Shown here one piece after another: positions 36,101-43,768 of a DNA stretch of 64,000 nt. The position numbers and the translations under genes are program-made. Source of the stretch: Streptomyces sp. CB02366 (GTDB lineage Bacteria > Actinomycetota > Actinomycetes > Streptomycetales > Streptomycetaceae); NCBI RefSeq assembly GCF_001905905.1, contig NZ_LIVT01000003.1, positions 62,001 to 126,000 of the forward strand, given 5' to 3'. The number at the start of each line of letters is the position of its first letter. Within the stretch, counting starts at the first letter, position 1. The notes beneath the pieces were generated by a model that did no database searches, was not told the DNA's origin, and saw only the letters and a list, made by a program, of their open reading frames with translations.

Positions 36101-38024
36101 CGCCTGGACGACCGTCGCCCATCTGGCGCGGGAACACGACGGGGCGGCGGCACGCCGGGCCCTGCGCGGCGCGGAGGCCGCCGCCGGGGAAGCCCTCGCG
36201 GAAACCTCCGCCGGGCACGCCCTGCACGGTGTCTCGCAGATGCTGCTGGCCGCGGTGCGGCTGGACCGGGCGGCGCTGGGGGAACGGGTCGATCTGGCCG
36301 AGGCGGCGCGCCTCGCCCGCGACTGCGCGCGGAGGCCGGACGTCCAGGCCGGCGTACGGATCCGGGCCGCCCGCGCCTGGGGGCTGGCCGCGGTGAAAGG
36401 GGGCGACCGCGCCGAGGGGCTGGAGGGGTACGCGTACGCCGTCGGCCTGTTGCCCCGCCTCGCACCGCGCAGCCTCGCCCGCGTGGACCAGGAGGCACGG
36501 CTGCTGGTCAGTGACGGCCTGGCGAGCGACGCCGCCGCGCTGGCGATCGAGGCGGGCGCGGCCGGGCGGGCGCTCGCCCTTCTCGAACAGGGGCGCGGGG
36601 TGCTGCTGGCCCAGGGGCTGGAGGACCGGGCCGACGGGTCACGGCTGCACGCCCTGGCCCCCGGCCTCGCGGCGGAGTTCGAGCGGTTGCGCGACCGATG
36701 GAGCGAACCGCCGGGGCGCTCCCCGCTCCTGGGCGCGGGCCCCGGCGGCCCGGCCCCGTTCGACGGAGCCCGCGAGGCGGCGGTGATCGCCGAGGACCGG
36801 CTCGCCCTGGCCCGGAGCTGGGAACGACTCCTGCACGAGATAAGGGCGTTGCCGGGCCTCGAAGGCTTTCTGCGCCCGCCCTCCGTGGCGGAGCTGGTCG
36901 CTTCCGCGGCCGACGGGCCGGTCGTGGTCGTCAACGTCAGCGGCTTCCGCTGCGACGCCCTCGTCGTGACCGCCGGCGCCGGGATCGATGTGGTGCCCCT
37001 GCCCGGCCTCACCCTGCGGGAGGCCGAGGCGTGGGCGGCGGAGTTCGTCGAGGGGACCGACACGGCGTACGGGAGGAGCGGCGTCGAGGAGGCCGTCGCC
37101 ATGATGCACCGGTTCTCGCGGACGCTGGGCCGGCTCTGGGACACCGTGGCCGCGCCCGTCCTCGACCACCTCGGCCTGGAGTCCGTACCGGGCGACGGCG
37201 AGCCCTGGCCGCGCCTGTGGTGGTGCCCCACCGGGCAGCTGTCCTTCCTTCCGCTGCACGCCGCGGGCCGGGGCGGCGCGGACTCCGGCGACTGGGTCCT
37301 CGACCGTGCCGTCTCCTCGTACACCCCGACCGTGCGCGCGCTGGCACGCGCCCGCGAGCGCCTGGCGTCCGGCGAGCGCGACAGCCGTGCCTCCGCCAGC
37401 CGCGAGGGCTCCGTACCCGGCCGCCGCGGGCGCCCCGCCCCGCTGGTGGTGGCCCTCGACGAGACTCCGGGGGCCGCACCGCTGCCGGGCGTCGCGCGGG
37501 AGGTGGCACTGCTGGAGGAGTTGTTCCCCGAGGGGAGGCTGCTGGCCGGGCCCGAGGCCACGGTGGAGGCGGTCGGCCGCGCGCTGGAGGCGCACCCGTG
37601 GGTCCACTTCAGCTGCCACGGCGTCAGCGAACCGCTCGACCCGTCACGGAGCGGACTGGTCCTGCACGACGGTCGGCTCACCGTCTCCGACGCGGCGGCC
37701 CAGCGCCCGCGGTCCCCGCAGCTCGCCGTGCTGTCCGCCTGCTCGGCCGCCCGGGGCGGGACCAGGTTGTCCGACGAGGCGGTCCAGCTGACCTCCTCCT
37801 TCCAGCTGGCCGGATACCCGCATGTGATCGGCACACTGTGGCCCGTCGCCGACAAGCTGGCGACACGGCTCACCGAGGATCTCTACCGGGCGCTCGCGGC
37901 GGACCTGGACCGGGGCGGCCCCATCGGCCCGGCAACGGCCCTGCACCACGCGGTCCGAGCCCTGCGCGACCGCTACGCACGGGCGCCGCACCTGTGGGCG
38001 GCGCACATCCACACGGGGCCGTGA
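33153..38024 (+). CDS. TPR-repeat protein with C-terminal CHAT (caspase-like) protease domain
   Basis: A 1623-residue protein. Residues from about 50 to 1200 are an array of divergent helical TPR repeats (units such as ALADAVAAGRAAVACAPGDR and LGEAVLALRKAAELSPENSP). A linker follows, then a CHAT domain over roughly the last 330 residues. The caspase-type dyad is visible as His1489 in HFSCHG and Cys1530 in LSACSAARGG, with LPGVAREVALLEELFP before and GTLWPVADKLATRLTEDLYR after, so the protease should be active. TPR-CHAT proteins act in bacterial conflict and cell-suicide systems; the trigger and substrate here are unknown. The ATG at 33153 is the first plausible start. Confidence 0.88.
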   Translation: MTRARTAEDAADRILRQAERADADPAVLEWFAGPEAARAADAVRGGVVLPDGSTWGLGVLALGYADLLRYAARGAADRPALATALLGFSAIREQDPDRVPFGLRPVFATMAGEPDGAATGAALAYDAGVGMMAVFQQSRDPDVLHRAQVLLRHAADASGPGSLEQGVCLSDLGLALFHGYQDGAGRQALADAVAAGRAAVACAPGDRDEQARRHGNFGHTLRNLADATGDMETLGEAVLALRKAAELSPENSPRRSHHRATLGSALCLAADRLDDPGLRSEGIALLRTALTEPGAAATGPAALLSDLGIALFTEAAAGEGRTALAEEGIAVCRRAADSAPNAFERSAYLANLALLLTGFAGHADRPDLLDQACAAGREALDAAPPGHPVGAQAHFALSQALDARHSAANSPDDLDEAIAHARRGTRSGPADDVARRIVLATLLAELLDKRANWNAGNLRAPVDPGASDAPTALLRELAAQVPARSAERARVLRALGRCLLLTGDPEDAEEAVDRFRTCLTLPPPSRDFAAGTRFDLGAALVRRAGADAEGWRTGAEEMRRGLDRLRADGPEYWDRHAEYAETLMKRAEATGDLGLYEEAVGLFREEVRRAPLSRAQGAVRRSAIGSGLMNIVTHSGRVGLLAEAVAAHREAVALSEPGDHFAVHLLLGLGEALVARAEFCSDAKALEEGVAVLRRAVASSDASTYSGADCRTALGDALRNLARLTSDPAPLEESVRHHREAVAMASGTPPPVALLGLANSLGALYRHSREAWQADEAERHYRAALASPRPMPYGLRGVLLTGLGFIGWNRAVGSGDETLRDRAVATLREAVAQAPRVRVGMALTNLGGALMDRGLVSGNRVWLAEAVTVLRRALDDSPPAAVERTLHLNNLAEALRCWYETVGDPAAADEAVVLLREAMAVAGGDRWGAEMAAVNLGSLLINRARSARDPRLADEARRVLEEVVAGFGAHHPSRPLALQKLTTAWTTVAHLAREHDGAAARRALRGAEAAAGEALAETSAGHALHGVSQMLLAAVRLDRAALGERVDLAEAARLARDCARRPDVQAGVRIRAARAWGLAAVKGGDRAEGLEGYAYAVGLLPRLAPRSLARVDQEARLLVSDGLASDAAALAIEAGAAGRALALLEQGRGVLLAQGLEDRADGSRLHALAPGLAAEFERLRDRWSEPPGRSPLLGAGPGGPAPFDGAREAAVIAEDRLALARSWERLLHEIRALPGLEGFLRPPSVAELVASAADGPVVVVNVSGFRCDALVVTAGAGIDVVPLPGLTLREAEAWAAEFVEGTDTAYGRSGVEEAVAMMHRFSRTLGRLWDTVAAPVLDHLGLESVPGDGEPWPRLWWCPTGQLSFLPLHAAGRGGADSGDWVLDRAVSSYTPTVRALARARERLASGERDSRASASREGSVPGRRGRPAPLVVALDETPGAAPLPGVAREVALLEELFPEGRLLAGPEATVEAVGRALEAHPWVHFSCHGVSEPLDPSRSGLVLHDGRLTVSDAAAQRPRSPQLAVLSACSAARGGTRLSDEAVQLTSSFQLAGYPHVIGTLWPVADKLATRLTEDLYRALAADLDRGGPIGPATALHHAVRALRDRYARAPHLWAAHIHTGP

Positions 38025-38088
38025 GGGCGGGGGCCACGAAGCCGGGAGCACCGGCCCGGCCCGTACCCGGCCCGGCCCCGATCCGTGC

Positions 38089-38301
38089 TCAGGTACCGTC
38101 CGGTCCGGCGGTTCCCCGGGCGGTCGGCGACTCGTCGCCCATGGCCGTGCCCGACGGCCCGGGCGGCACCTCGTCCGGTTCGACCATCCCGTCGGTGGGC
38201 CGATAGGTCTTGGATACGGTGAACTCCACCACGAGTTTCGCCAGTTCGGCGTCGTCCGCCTCGTGCTCGCCGTCCCCGGCCGTCCCCGCCGTCTGCGCCA
38301 T
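38089..38301 (-). CDS. Small acidic hypothetical protein
   Basis: A 70-residue acidic, Pro/Gly-rich protein (ADDAELAKLVVEFTVSKTYR is its only ordered-looking segment). It starts 3 bp after the stop of the upstream DUF6338 gene, so the two are probably co-translated. It is convergent with the TPR-CHAT gene 64 bp away. No family is known to me; it may be a partner peptide of the DUF6338 protein. Confidence 0.55.
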   Translation of the reverse strand: MAQTAGTAGDGEHEADDAELAKLVVEFTVSKTYRPTDGMVEPDEVPPGPSGTAMGDESPTARGTAGPDGT

Positions 38302-38304
38302 CGG

Positions 38305-38952
38305 TCAGTCACTCCCTCCGGCCGCCGGCGCCGTCGGCGGCAGCAGCACTTCCAGAACATCCACATCGACCGCGCGTACGTACACGCCCCCCGTGCCGGG
38401 CACCTTACCGAGGAACGTGCCGTCGGACCCCATCCGGTACTGGGCCTGCAGATAGAGGTCGCCCGGTTGCGGGTAGGCCGAGACGGCAGATCGCGAGCCC
38501 AGCCAACCACCCACCCACAGACCGCTCTTGAGCCGCACGCGGACGAAGCAGGACCCCCGGTCCTGGAAGAGGGCGTCCCAGGCGGTCGGCGTCGGCTCGT
38601 ACCGGGCCCGGGCGCGCCGACGCCGCCAGGACGCCTCCGCCCAGGCCAGCGCCGAGGGTGCGGCGACGATCAGCAGCAGCGCGGCGAGTCCCGCCTCGCG
38701 CGGCTGCCGCAGCACACCGGCGACCGGGCCCTCCCCTCCCCCGGCGAGCAGCCGCACCAGCCGGGGCCCCGCGATCACCGCGTAGACGATGTCGAGCAGG
38801 GCGCCCGCGGCGATGGCGCGCACCAGCCGGTTCTGCGGCTCCTGTTCACTGGCGAGGGAGCCGCGCAGCCGCTCCCGCACCGCCTGGTAGAAGAATCCGG
38901 GCAGCACGAGGATCAGCAGAATGGTCAACTGCCCCGCTGTTCCCGGAACCAT
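38305..38952 (-). CDS. DUF6338-family membrane protein
   Basis: A 215-residue protein with a first helix (LTILLILVLPGFFYQAVRER), a second at about residues 40-60 (IAAGALLDIVYAVIAG), a third (AGLAALLLIVAAPSALAWAE) and a cytoplasmic C-terminal beta-rich domain (CFVRVRLKSGLWVGGWLGSR, GDLYLQAQYRMGSDGTFLG). The C-terminal part resembles the DUF6338 domain as I recall it. ATG at 38952 is chosen because the upstream 27 residues are low-complexity. Function is unknown. Confidence 0.75.
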   Translation of the reverse strand: MVPGTAGQLTILLILVLPGFFYQAVRERLRGSLASEQEPQNRLVRAIAAGALLDIVYAVIAGPRLVRLLAGGGEGPVAGVLRQPREAGLAALLLIVAAPSALAWAEASWRRRRARARYEPTPTAWDALFQDRGSCFVRVRLKSGLWVGGWLGSRSAVSAYPQPGDLYLQAQYRMGSDGTFLGKVPGTGGVYVRAVDVDVLEVLLPPTAPAAGGSD

Positions 38953-39062
38953 CGTGGTGCCGCACCCCCGTGCTCGTCGCCTCGGCGGCGTCGCCGCCGA
39001 CCCAGGATGACGTATGGTCCCCCGCCCGCCCAACCCCTCTCAGGGCCGCACCGCGCCGCCCC

Positions 39063-40595
39063 TCAGCCCCACATCGCGCCCAGGGCCATGAACCCGCAGA
39101 TCAGGACCGCCAGGATCGCCAGCAGCGGCCAGACGAACCGCAGGTACCTGTCGTAGCCGATCTTCGCGAGCGCCACCCCGCCGATGGTGACCGCCGTCGT
39201 CGGCGCCCAGAGGTTCATCCACCCGCTGGCCGCCTGCCACGCCGTGACGGCCGTCGCGCGGGAGACGCCCGCGAAGTCGGCGAGGGGGGCCAGGATCGGC
39301 ATCGCGAGCGTGGCGTGGCCGGAGGTGGAGGGGATGAGGAAGGCGAGCGGGAGGTTGACGAGGAAGACGAAGACCGCGAAGAGCGCCGACGGGGCGCCCG
39401 AGACCACGCCCTCGATGGAGTGCAGCACGGTGTCGGTGATCTGCGAGTTGTTCATGATGACGGTGACGCCGCGGGCGAGCACGATGACCAGGGCCGGGGA
39501 GATGAAGTCCGCCGCGCCCCGGACGACCGTCGCGCTGAGCCGTTGCTCCCCGAACCGGGCGACGGCGCCGACCAGGACCGCCGCGACCAGGAACAGGGCG
39601 GCCAGATGGGAGAAGGACCAGCCGAGTTCGAAGCCGTAGGGGGTGGCGTCGGCGTCGCCCGTGAGCGCGCCGGCCCAGGGGACCACGGAGAAGATCATGA
39701 AACCGAAGACCAGGGCGACCAGGACGAGGACGGCGCGGTGGAGCCCGGTCAGCTCCGGGGGCTCCGCCGCCCGGGCCGCGTCGTGCTCCCGGTCGCCGGG
39801 CAGGAAGCCGGAGAGCGAGCGTCCGGGGCTCGCGCGGACCCGGTTCGCGTACCGGACGACGTAGGCGATCGTCACCGCCGTCAGCACCACCCACATGATC
39901 GCGCGCAGCACGATGCCGTCGCCCAGCGAGACGTCGGCGGCGGAGGACGCGACCCCGGTGGCGAAGGGGTTCACCGTGGAGCAGAGGACCCCGACGCCCG
40001 CACCGAGGATGATCGTGCCGGTCGCCACCATGCGGTCGTAGCCGAGCGCCAGCATCAGGGGGATGATCAGGCCGTAGAAGCCGAGCGTCTCCTCCGCGAA
40101 CCCCTCCACGGTGCCGAGGAGGGAGAAGACCAGCATGACGCCGGCGATGAGCAGGGCGCCCCGCTCGCGCAGCCGGTGCGCGAGGCGGCCGATCCCCCGG
40201 TCCAGGGCGCCGGTGGCGAACACGACGGTGATGAACGCGCCGATGGCGAGGACGAAGAGGAACACGCCCGCGCTGCCGTACAGTTCGCCGGCCAGGTCCG
40301 GGCCGACCTTCCCCGTCTCCGCGTCCTGGACGCCGTACAGCCCGTTGACCGGGGAGAGGAAGAGGTCGTTCAGGCGGTCGACGAAGCTCTGCCCGGAGTC
40401 GACCCGGTGGTACGTGCCCTGGACGGGGGCCCCTTCCCCGTCGCGGTCGTAGGCGCCGGGCGGGATCAGGAAGGCCAGCGCCCAGACGGCGAGGGTGACG
40501 ATCGCCAGGACCGTGAGGGCGCTGGGAAAGGTGAACGTCCGGCCGGCCGGGGGCTCCTCCTCCGGGGCGGGCCTCGTCCCGGCCGCGCCGCTCAT
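39063..40595 (-). CDS. YfcC-family membrane transporter
   Basis: A 510-residue transporter of the YfcC/C4-dicarboxylate superfamily (DcuC/ArcD-like). About 12 hydrophobic segments are seen, with family signatures AFLIPPGAYDRDGEG, EGFAEETLGFYGLIIPLMLA, VNPFATGVASSAADV and IPSTSGHATLAMPILAPLAD. Probable substrates are short carboxylates or basic amino acids; specificity cannot be read. The ATG at 40595 has no good ribosome site, and it overlaps the stop of a Pro-rich open frame upstream. Confidence 0.85.
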   Translation of the reverse strand: MSGAAGTRPAPEEEPPAGRTFTFPSALTVLAIVTLAVWALAFLIPPGAYDRDGEGAPVQGTYHRVDSGQSFVDRLNDLFLSPVNGLYGVQDAETGKVGPDLAGELYGSAGVFLFVLAIGAFITVVFATGALDRGIGRLAHRLRERGALLIAGVMLVFSLLGTVEGFAEETLGFYGLIIPLMLALGYDRMVATGTIILGAGVGVLCSTVNPFATGVASSAADVSLGDGIVLRAIMWVVLTAVTIAYVVRYANRVRASPGRSLSGFLPGDREHDAARAAEPPELTGLHRAVLVLVALVFGFMIFSVVPWAGALTGDADATPYGFELGWSFSHLAALFLVAAVLVGAVARFGEQRLSATVVRGAADFISPALVIVLARGVTVIMNNSQITDTVLHSIEGVVSGAPSALFAVFVFLVNLPLAFLIPSTSGHATLAMPILAPLADFAGVSRATAVTAWQAASGWMNLWAPTTAVTIGGVALAKIGYDRYLRFVWPLLAILAVLICGFMALGAMWG

Positions 40596-41084
40596 GCCGG
40601 GCCCGGGACGTGCCGGCTGCCGGTGGGGGCGGCGGCCGGGATTCCGGGCGGGGGCGGGGGCTCCGGACGGGTGACCCGGCAGCGCCGGGACACCCCCGGG
40701 GGCCGCCCGGGACGGCGGCGCGGACCGGCCCCTTCCGGGGCGAGCGCGGCGGGCGGCGGCTGTGCCGCCCGGGGCGGGGCCGTCCGCCCCCGGGCGCCGG
40801 GCGGCGGCGCCGGCCGGGCGGGCGGCCGGGCCCACGGCGCGGCGGCCCGTCCGCTCGGGTCGTCTCCCAGGTCCATGGTCCTGCCCCTTCGGTCCGCCGG
40901 TCCTCGGATACCAAGGGATCACAGGGCGGGGGCCGCCGCACGCCTGGGGAACGGCGGCCCGGGGGGCGCCACGGCCGGACACGCCCGTGGCCGTGATCGG
41001 GCCCGGGGCCGTGATCGGGCCTGTGCCCGTGGCTGAGGCCGTGATCGGGCCTGTGCCCGTGGCCGTGATCGTGCCCGTGGCGTG
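40596..41084. other. Intergenic region with hexamer-based repeat (489 bp)
   Basis: The region lies upstream of the YfcC gene and downstream of the fibronectin-III lipoprotein. It includes a GC-rich stretch with a doubtful Pro-rich frame (40592-40876, minus) and the repeat at 40988-41083. I see no confident promoter. Confidence 0.5.
40988..41083. repeat. Degenerate hexamer tandem repeat
   Basis: About 16 hexamers of the form CGTGGC, CGTGAT, CGGGCC, TGTGCC follow one another in phase. The longer unit CCGTGATCGGGCC recurs at 40992, 41010 and 41040. On the minus strand one frame would read as a His-rich tract (GHDHGHGHRPDHG). Confidence 0.7.
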
Positions 41085-42062
41085 TCAGCCCGGCAGGACG
41101 ACCGTCCGCTGGGCCGAGAAGTCGCCCCAGGTGCCGTCCGGGAGCTTGGCCCTGAGCTTCACCGAGTAGCGGGTGCCGGGCGGGTCGGCGAGGTCGAGCC
41201 GGTAGGTGGCACGTCCCTCGGGCGGCGTCCCGCCCCAGACGATGGTGGTGGTCAGCCTGCCGTTCAGGTACAGCTGGTAGGCGGGAACGGGTCCGCCCGT
41301 CTCGGGCTGGTCCCAGGACAGGTCCAGGGTGAACCGGGAGCCCCCCTCGGCCACCTCGGTCCGCAGGCCGGTGGGCGCGGTACTGGCGGGGGCGCCGGGG
41401 GCGGACTCGGTGGTGAGGTCGAGCGCGTTGCTGTCGGCCGAGGACTTGTCGGAGGCGTCACGGGCCCGGACGGTGAAGGTGTAGACGGTCCCCGGGCGCA
41501 ACCCCGTGAGCTTCGCCCCGGTCTCGGAGGCGGGCACGCTGTGGATCCGGGAGTCCTCCTGGTAGATGTCGTACGAGGTGACGCCGACGTCGTCCTTGGC
41601 CGCGCCCCAGGTGAGGGTGGCGGTCCGGCTCCCGTCCGCCCGGCCCGTCAGCTTCGCCGGGGCGGTGGGCGGCTCGTCGTCCTGGGGCGGGGTGGCCTGG
41701 GTGGTGACGGGGACGACCTCGCTGGGCTCGGAGAGGTTCCCGGCCGTGTCCTTGGCCCGTACGCTGAAGGTGTAGTCCGTCGAGGCGGCCAGGCCGCCCA
41801 CGTCGATCATGGTCTTCGTCGCCGGGACGCTCTTGACCTTGGTCTTTCCCCGGTAGACCTCGTAGCCGCCGACCTTCTCGTCGTCGGAGGCGGCCTTCCA
41901 CATCACGTGCACCGACGTGGAGCTGCTGGCCTGGGCGGTCACGCCCCGGGGGGCGCCGGGCGGCTGCGTGTCGGCTTCGGCGGAGCCGCCGCAGGCGGAG
42001 AGGAGGGGGGCGAGCAAGAGGGCGGAGCAGGCCAACGCGGCAGATATGTGGGGGCGTTGCAC
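41085..42062 (-). CDS. Fibronectin type III-domain lipoprotein
   Basis: A 325-residue secreted lipoprotein. The signal peptide (QRPHISAALACSALLLAPLL) ends in lipobox LSAC and is followed by CGGSAEADTQ. Three fibronectin type III domains follow at about residues 30-120, 125-215 and 225-325, each with a VHVMWKAASDDEKVGGYEVY-like core and DYTFSVRAKDTAGNLS-like strand. I start at the GTG at 42062 because GGAAGG lies nine bases upstream; an ATG 15 bp further up is possible. It may bind extracellular polysaccharide. No catalytic domain is present. Confidence 0.85.
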   Translation of the reverse strand: MQRPHISAALACSALLLAPLLSACGGSAEADTQPPGAPRGVTAQASSSTSVHVMWKAASDDEKVGGYEVYRGKTKVKSVPATKTMIDVGGLAASTDYTFSVRAKDTAGNLSEPSEVVPVTTQATPPQDDEPPTAPAKLTGRADGSRTATLTWGAAKDDVGVTSYDIYQEDSRIHSVPASETGAKLTGLRPGTVYTFTVRARDASDKSSADSNALDLTTESAPGAPASTAPTGLRTEVAEGGSRFTLDLSWDQPETGGPVPAYQLYLNGRLTTTIVWGGTPPEGRATYRLDLADPPGTRYSVKLRAKLPDGTWGDFSAQRTVVLPG

Positions 42063-42242
42063 GGTGGTGCCTTCCATCCGGACAGCAATGGTCCAGACCT
42101 GTATGTCATGGCGTGGGGGTCAGCGACAAGAGGCCGGCGGGAACCATCCGCGGTGCGGGGGCGCGCGCACCGCCCGGAGGCGGTGCGGGAAGCCGTGGGG
42201 CGCGGGCCGATGAGTTCTCGGTGGCGACCGGGTCTCCCCTGT

Positions 42243-42887
42243 ATGGACACTCGTGACAACGCCGTACCGGACGCCGCCGCCCTTCCCGGTCTGGAGCCGG
42301 CCGCCCGGCGCGTCGTCGGACTGCTCGACGCGGTCGACGACCGCCTGCTGGACGGTCCGACCCCCTGCCCGGACTACACCGTACGGGAGCTGCTGGGCCA
42401 CCTCGCCGGGTTGGCCACCGCTTTCCGTGACGCCGCCCGGAAGGACCTCGGGGCGAGTACCGCCGTCTCCCCGGACGCCGCCCTTCCCGTCCTCGACGAC
42501 GACTGGCGCGAGGCGCTGCCCCGGCGCCTGGAGGAGGTGGCGGCGGCCTGGCGCTCCCCCGACGCCTGGACGGGCACGACCCGGGCGGGCGGGGTGGAGC
42601 TGCCCGGTGAGGTGGCCGGGGTGGTCGCGCTGAACGAACTCCTCGTCCACGGCTGGGACCTGGCCCGCTCGACGCGGCAGCCCTACGCGGCGGGCGAGGC
42701 CGAACTGCGGGCTTGCGAGGCGCTGCTCACCCCGCCGGAGACGGGGCCCGGGGATACCGCGGGCCCGGACGGCTCCGAGGGCGACGGCGTCTTCGGGCCG
42801 CCGGTCGCGGTGGAGGACGACGCCCCGTTGCTGGACCGGGTGATCGCCCTCAGCGGCCGGCGCCCGGACTGGCGGCCGGACCGCTGA
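42243..42887 (+). CDS. TIGR03086-family metal-binding protein (mycothiol maleylpyruvate isomerase-like)
   Basis: A 214-residue DinB-fold protein with the N-terminal mycothiol-dependent isomerase motif PCPDYTVRELLGHLAGLATAF, where the His is a metal ligand, and a second ligand region LNELLVHGWDLARST. The TIGR03086 subfamily is typical for this length. In actinobacteria, members use mycothiol or detoxify small molecules. It stands alone, with its stop 58 bp from the convergent hydrolase gene. Confidence 0.82.
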   Translation: MDTRDNAVPDAAALPGLEPAARRVVGLLDAVDDRLLDGPTPCPDYTVRELLGHLAGLATAFRDAARKDLGASTAVSPDAALPVLDDDWREALPRRLEEVAAAWRSPDAWTGTTRAGGVELPGEVAGVVALNELLVHGWDLARSTRQPYAAGEAELRACEALLTPPETGPGDTAGPDGSEGDGVFGPPVAVEDDAPLLDRVIALSGRRPDWRPDR

Positions 42888-42944
42888 GCGACGAGCCGGG
42901 GCGGCCGGGCGAAGACCTGTACGGGGCCGGGAGGGCGGACGCCG

Positions 42945-43628
42945 TCAGCTGGTGAAGAACTCCGTGACGTGCGCGGCCACCTGGTCCGCCCGGGTCTCGT
43001 GCATCCGGTGGCCGCCCGGGACGGTGACCAGCCGGCAGTCCGGGATCAGGGAGGCCACGTCGGCCTGGCGGTGCTGCTCCATCGTGCTCTCCGGCCCCCC
43101 GGTGATGATCATCGTCGGGGACACGATGTCGCCGAGGCCCTCGTCCGCGTCCGGGCCGGGGTCGGCGAGCTGGTCGCGTACGGCGGGCACCGCGTTCTCG
43201 TCGTAGTCCACGGGGCCCTCCGCCCGCCCCGCCGGGCCCGGGTCGCCCGGGAACGGGGCCGGGGTCTCCAGCAGCACCAGCCGCTCCACCCGGTCGGAGT
43301 GCTCCTGGGCGACCAGCCGGGCGACGACGCCGCCCATGCCGTGGCCGACGAGGCCGACCCGGTCCAGCTCCAGTTCGTCGAGGAAGCCGACGACGTCCTC
43401 GGCCATCAGCTCCAGGTCGTAGTCGTCGGGCCAGTCGCTCTCGCCGTGGCCGCGCAGGTCCAGGGCGTGGACCCGCCATTCCCGGCCCAGCAGGGCGCCG
43501 GCCGCCTCCCAGTCGGCGGACGAACCGCCGAGGCCGTGCAGCAGCACGACGGGCGAGCCGAACGCATCGCCCCAGGACCGGTACGCGAGGCGCACATCGC
43601 CGACATCCACGACAGACTGATCTTCCAT
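42945..43628 (-). CDS. Alpha/beta-hydrolase
   Basis: A 227-residue alpha/beta-hydrolase: oxyanion motif LLHGLGGSS, HALDLRGHGESDWPDDYD, nucleophile elbow GLVGHGMGGVVARL and C-terminal catalytic His in PGGHRMHETRAD. Notably the residue in the nucleophile position of GHGMGG is Gly (usual GHSMGG), so the usual Ser is missing and activity is uncertain. The ATG at 43628 is chosen because it gives the standard N-terminus. Confidence 0.82.
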   Translation of the reverse strand: MEDQSVVDVGDVRLAYRSWGDAFGSPVVLLHGLGGSSADWEAAGALLGREWRVHALDLRGHGESDWPDDYDLELMAEDVVGFLDELELDRVGLVGHGMGGVVARLVAQEHSDRVERLVLLETPAPFPGDPGPAGRAEGPVDYDENAVPAVRDQLADPGPDADEGLGDIVSPTMIITGGPESTMEQHRQADVASLIPDCRLVTVPGGHRMHETRADQVAAHVTEFFTS

Positions 43629-43693
43629 GCCCCCGACGCTACAGGCGACGGGAGCGGGTCGGCTCGCGGGGGCGGGCGAGGAGCCGGAGCGCG

Positions 43694-43741
43694 CCGTCCG
43701 GCCCGGTGGAGCCCCGGGCGGGGCCCCACCGGGCCGGACGG
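43694..43741 (-). terminator. Terminator of the xanthine permease gene
   Basis: 22-bp arms (43694-43715 and 43720-43741) pair at 21 of 22 positions with a 4-nt loop. It lies 27 bp after the minus-strand permease stop. Confidence 0.65.
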
Positions 43742-43768
43742 GCCCGCGGCCGAGCGGCCGGACGCGGG

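Noticed and set aside
33078..36227. 1049-residue minus-strand open frame
   Set aside because: Opposite-strand shadow of the TPR-CHAT gene, without recognisable domains.
40592..40876. 94-residue Pro/Arg-rich minus-strand frame whose stop overlaps the YfcC start (ATGA)
   Set aside because: A coupling leader ORF was considered, since the YfcC start lacks a ribosome site, but the composition is that of random high-GC sequence and there is no family resemblance.
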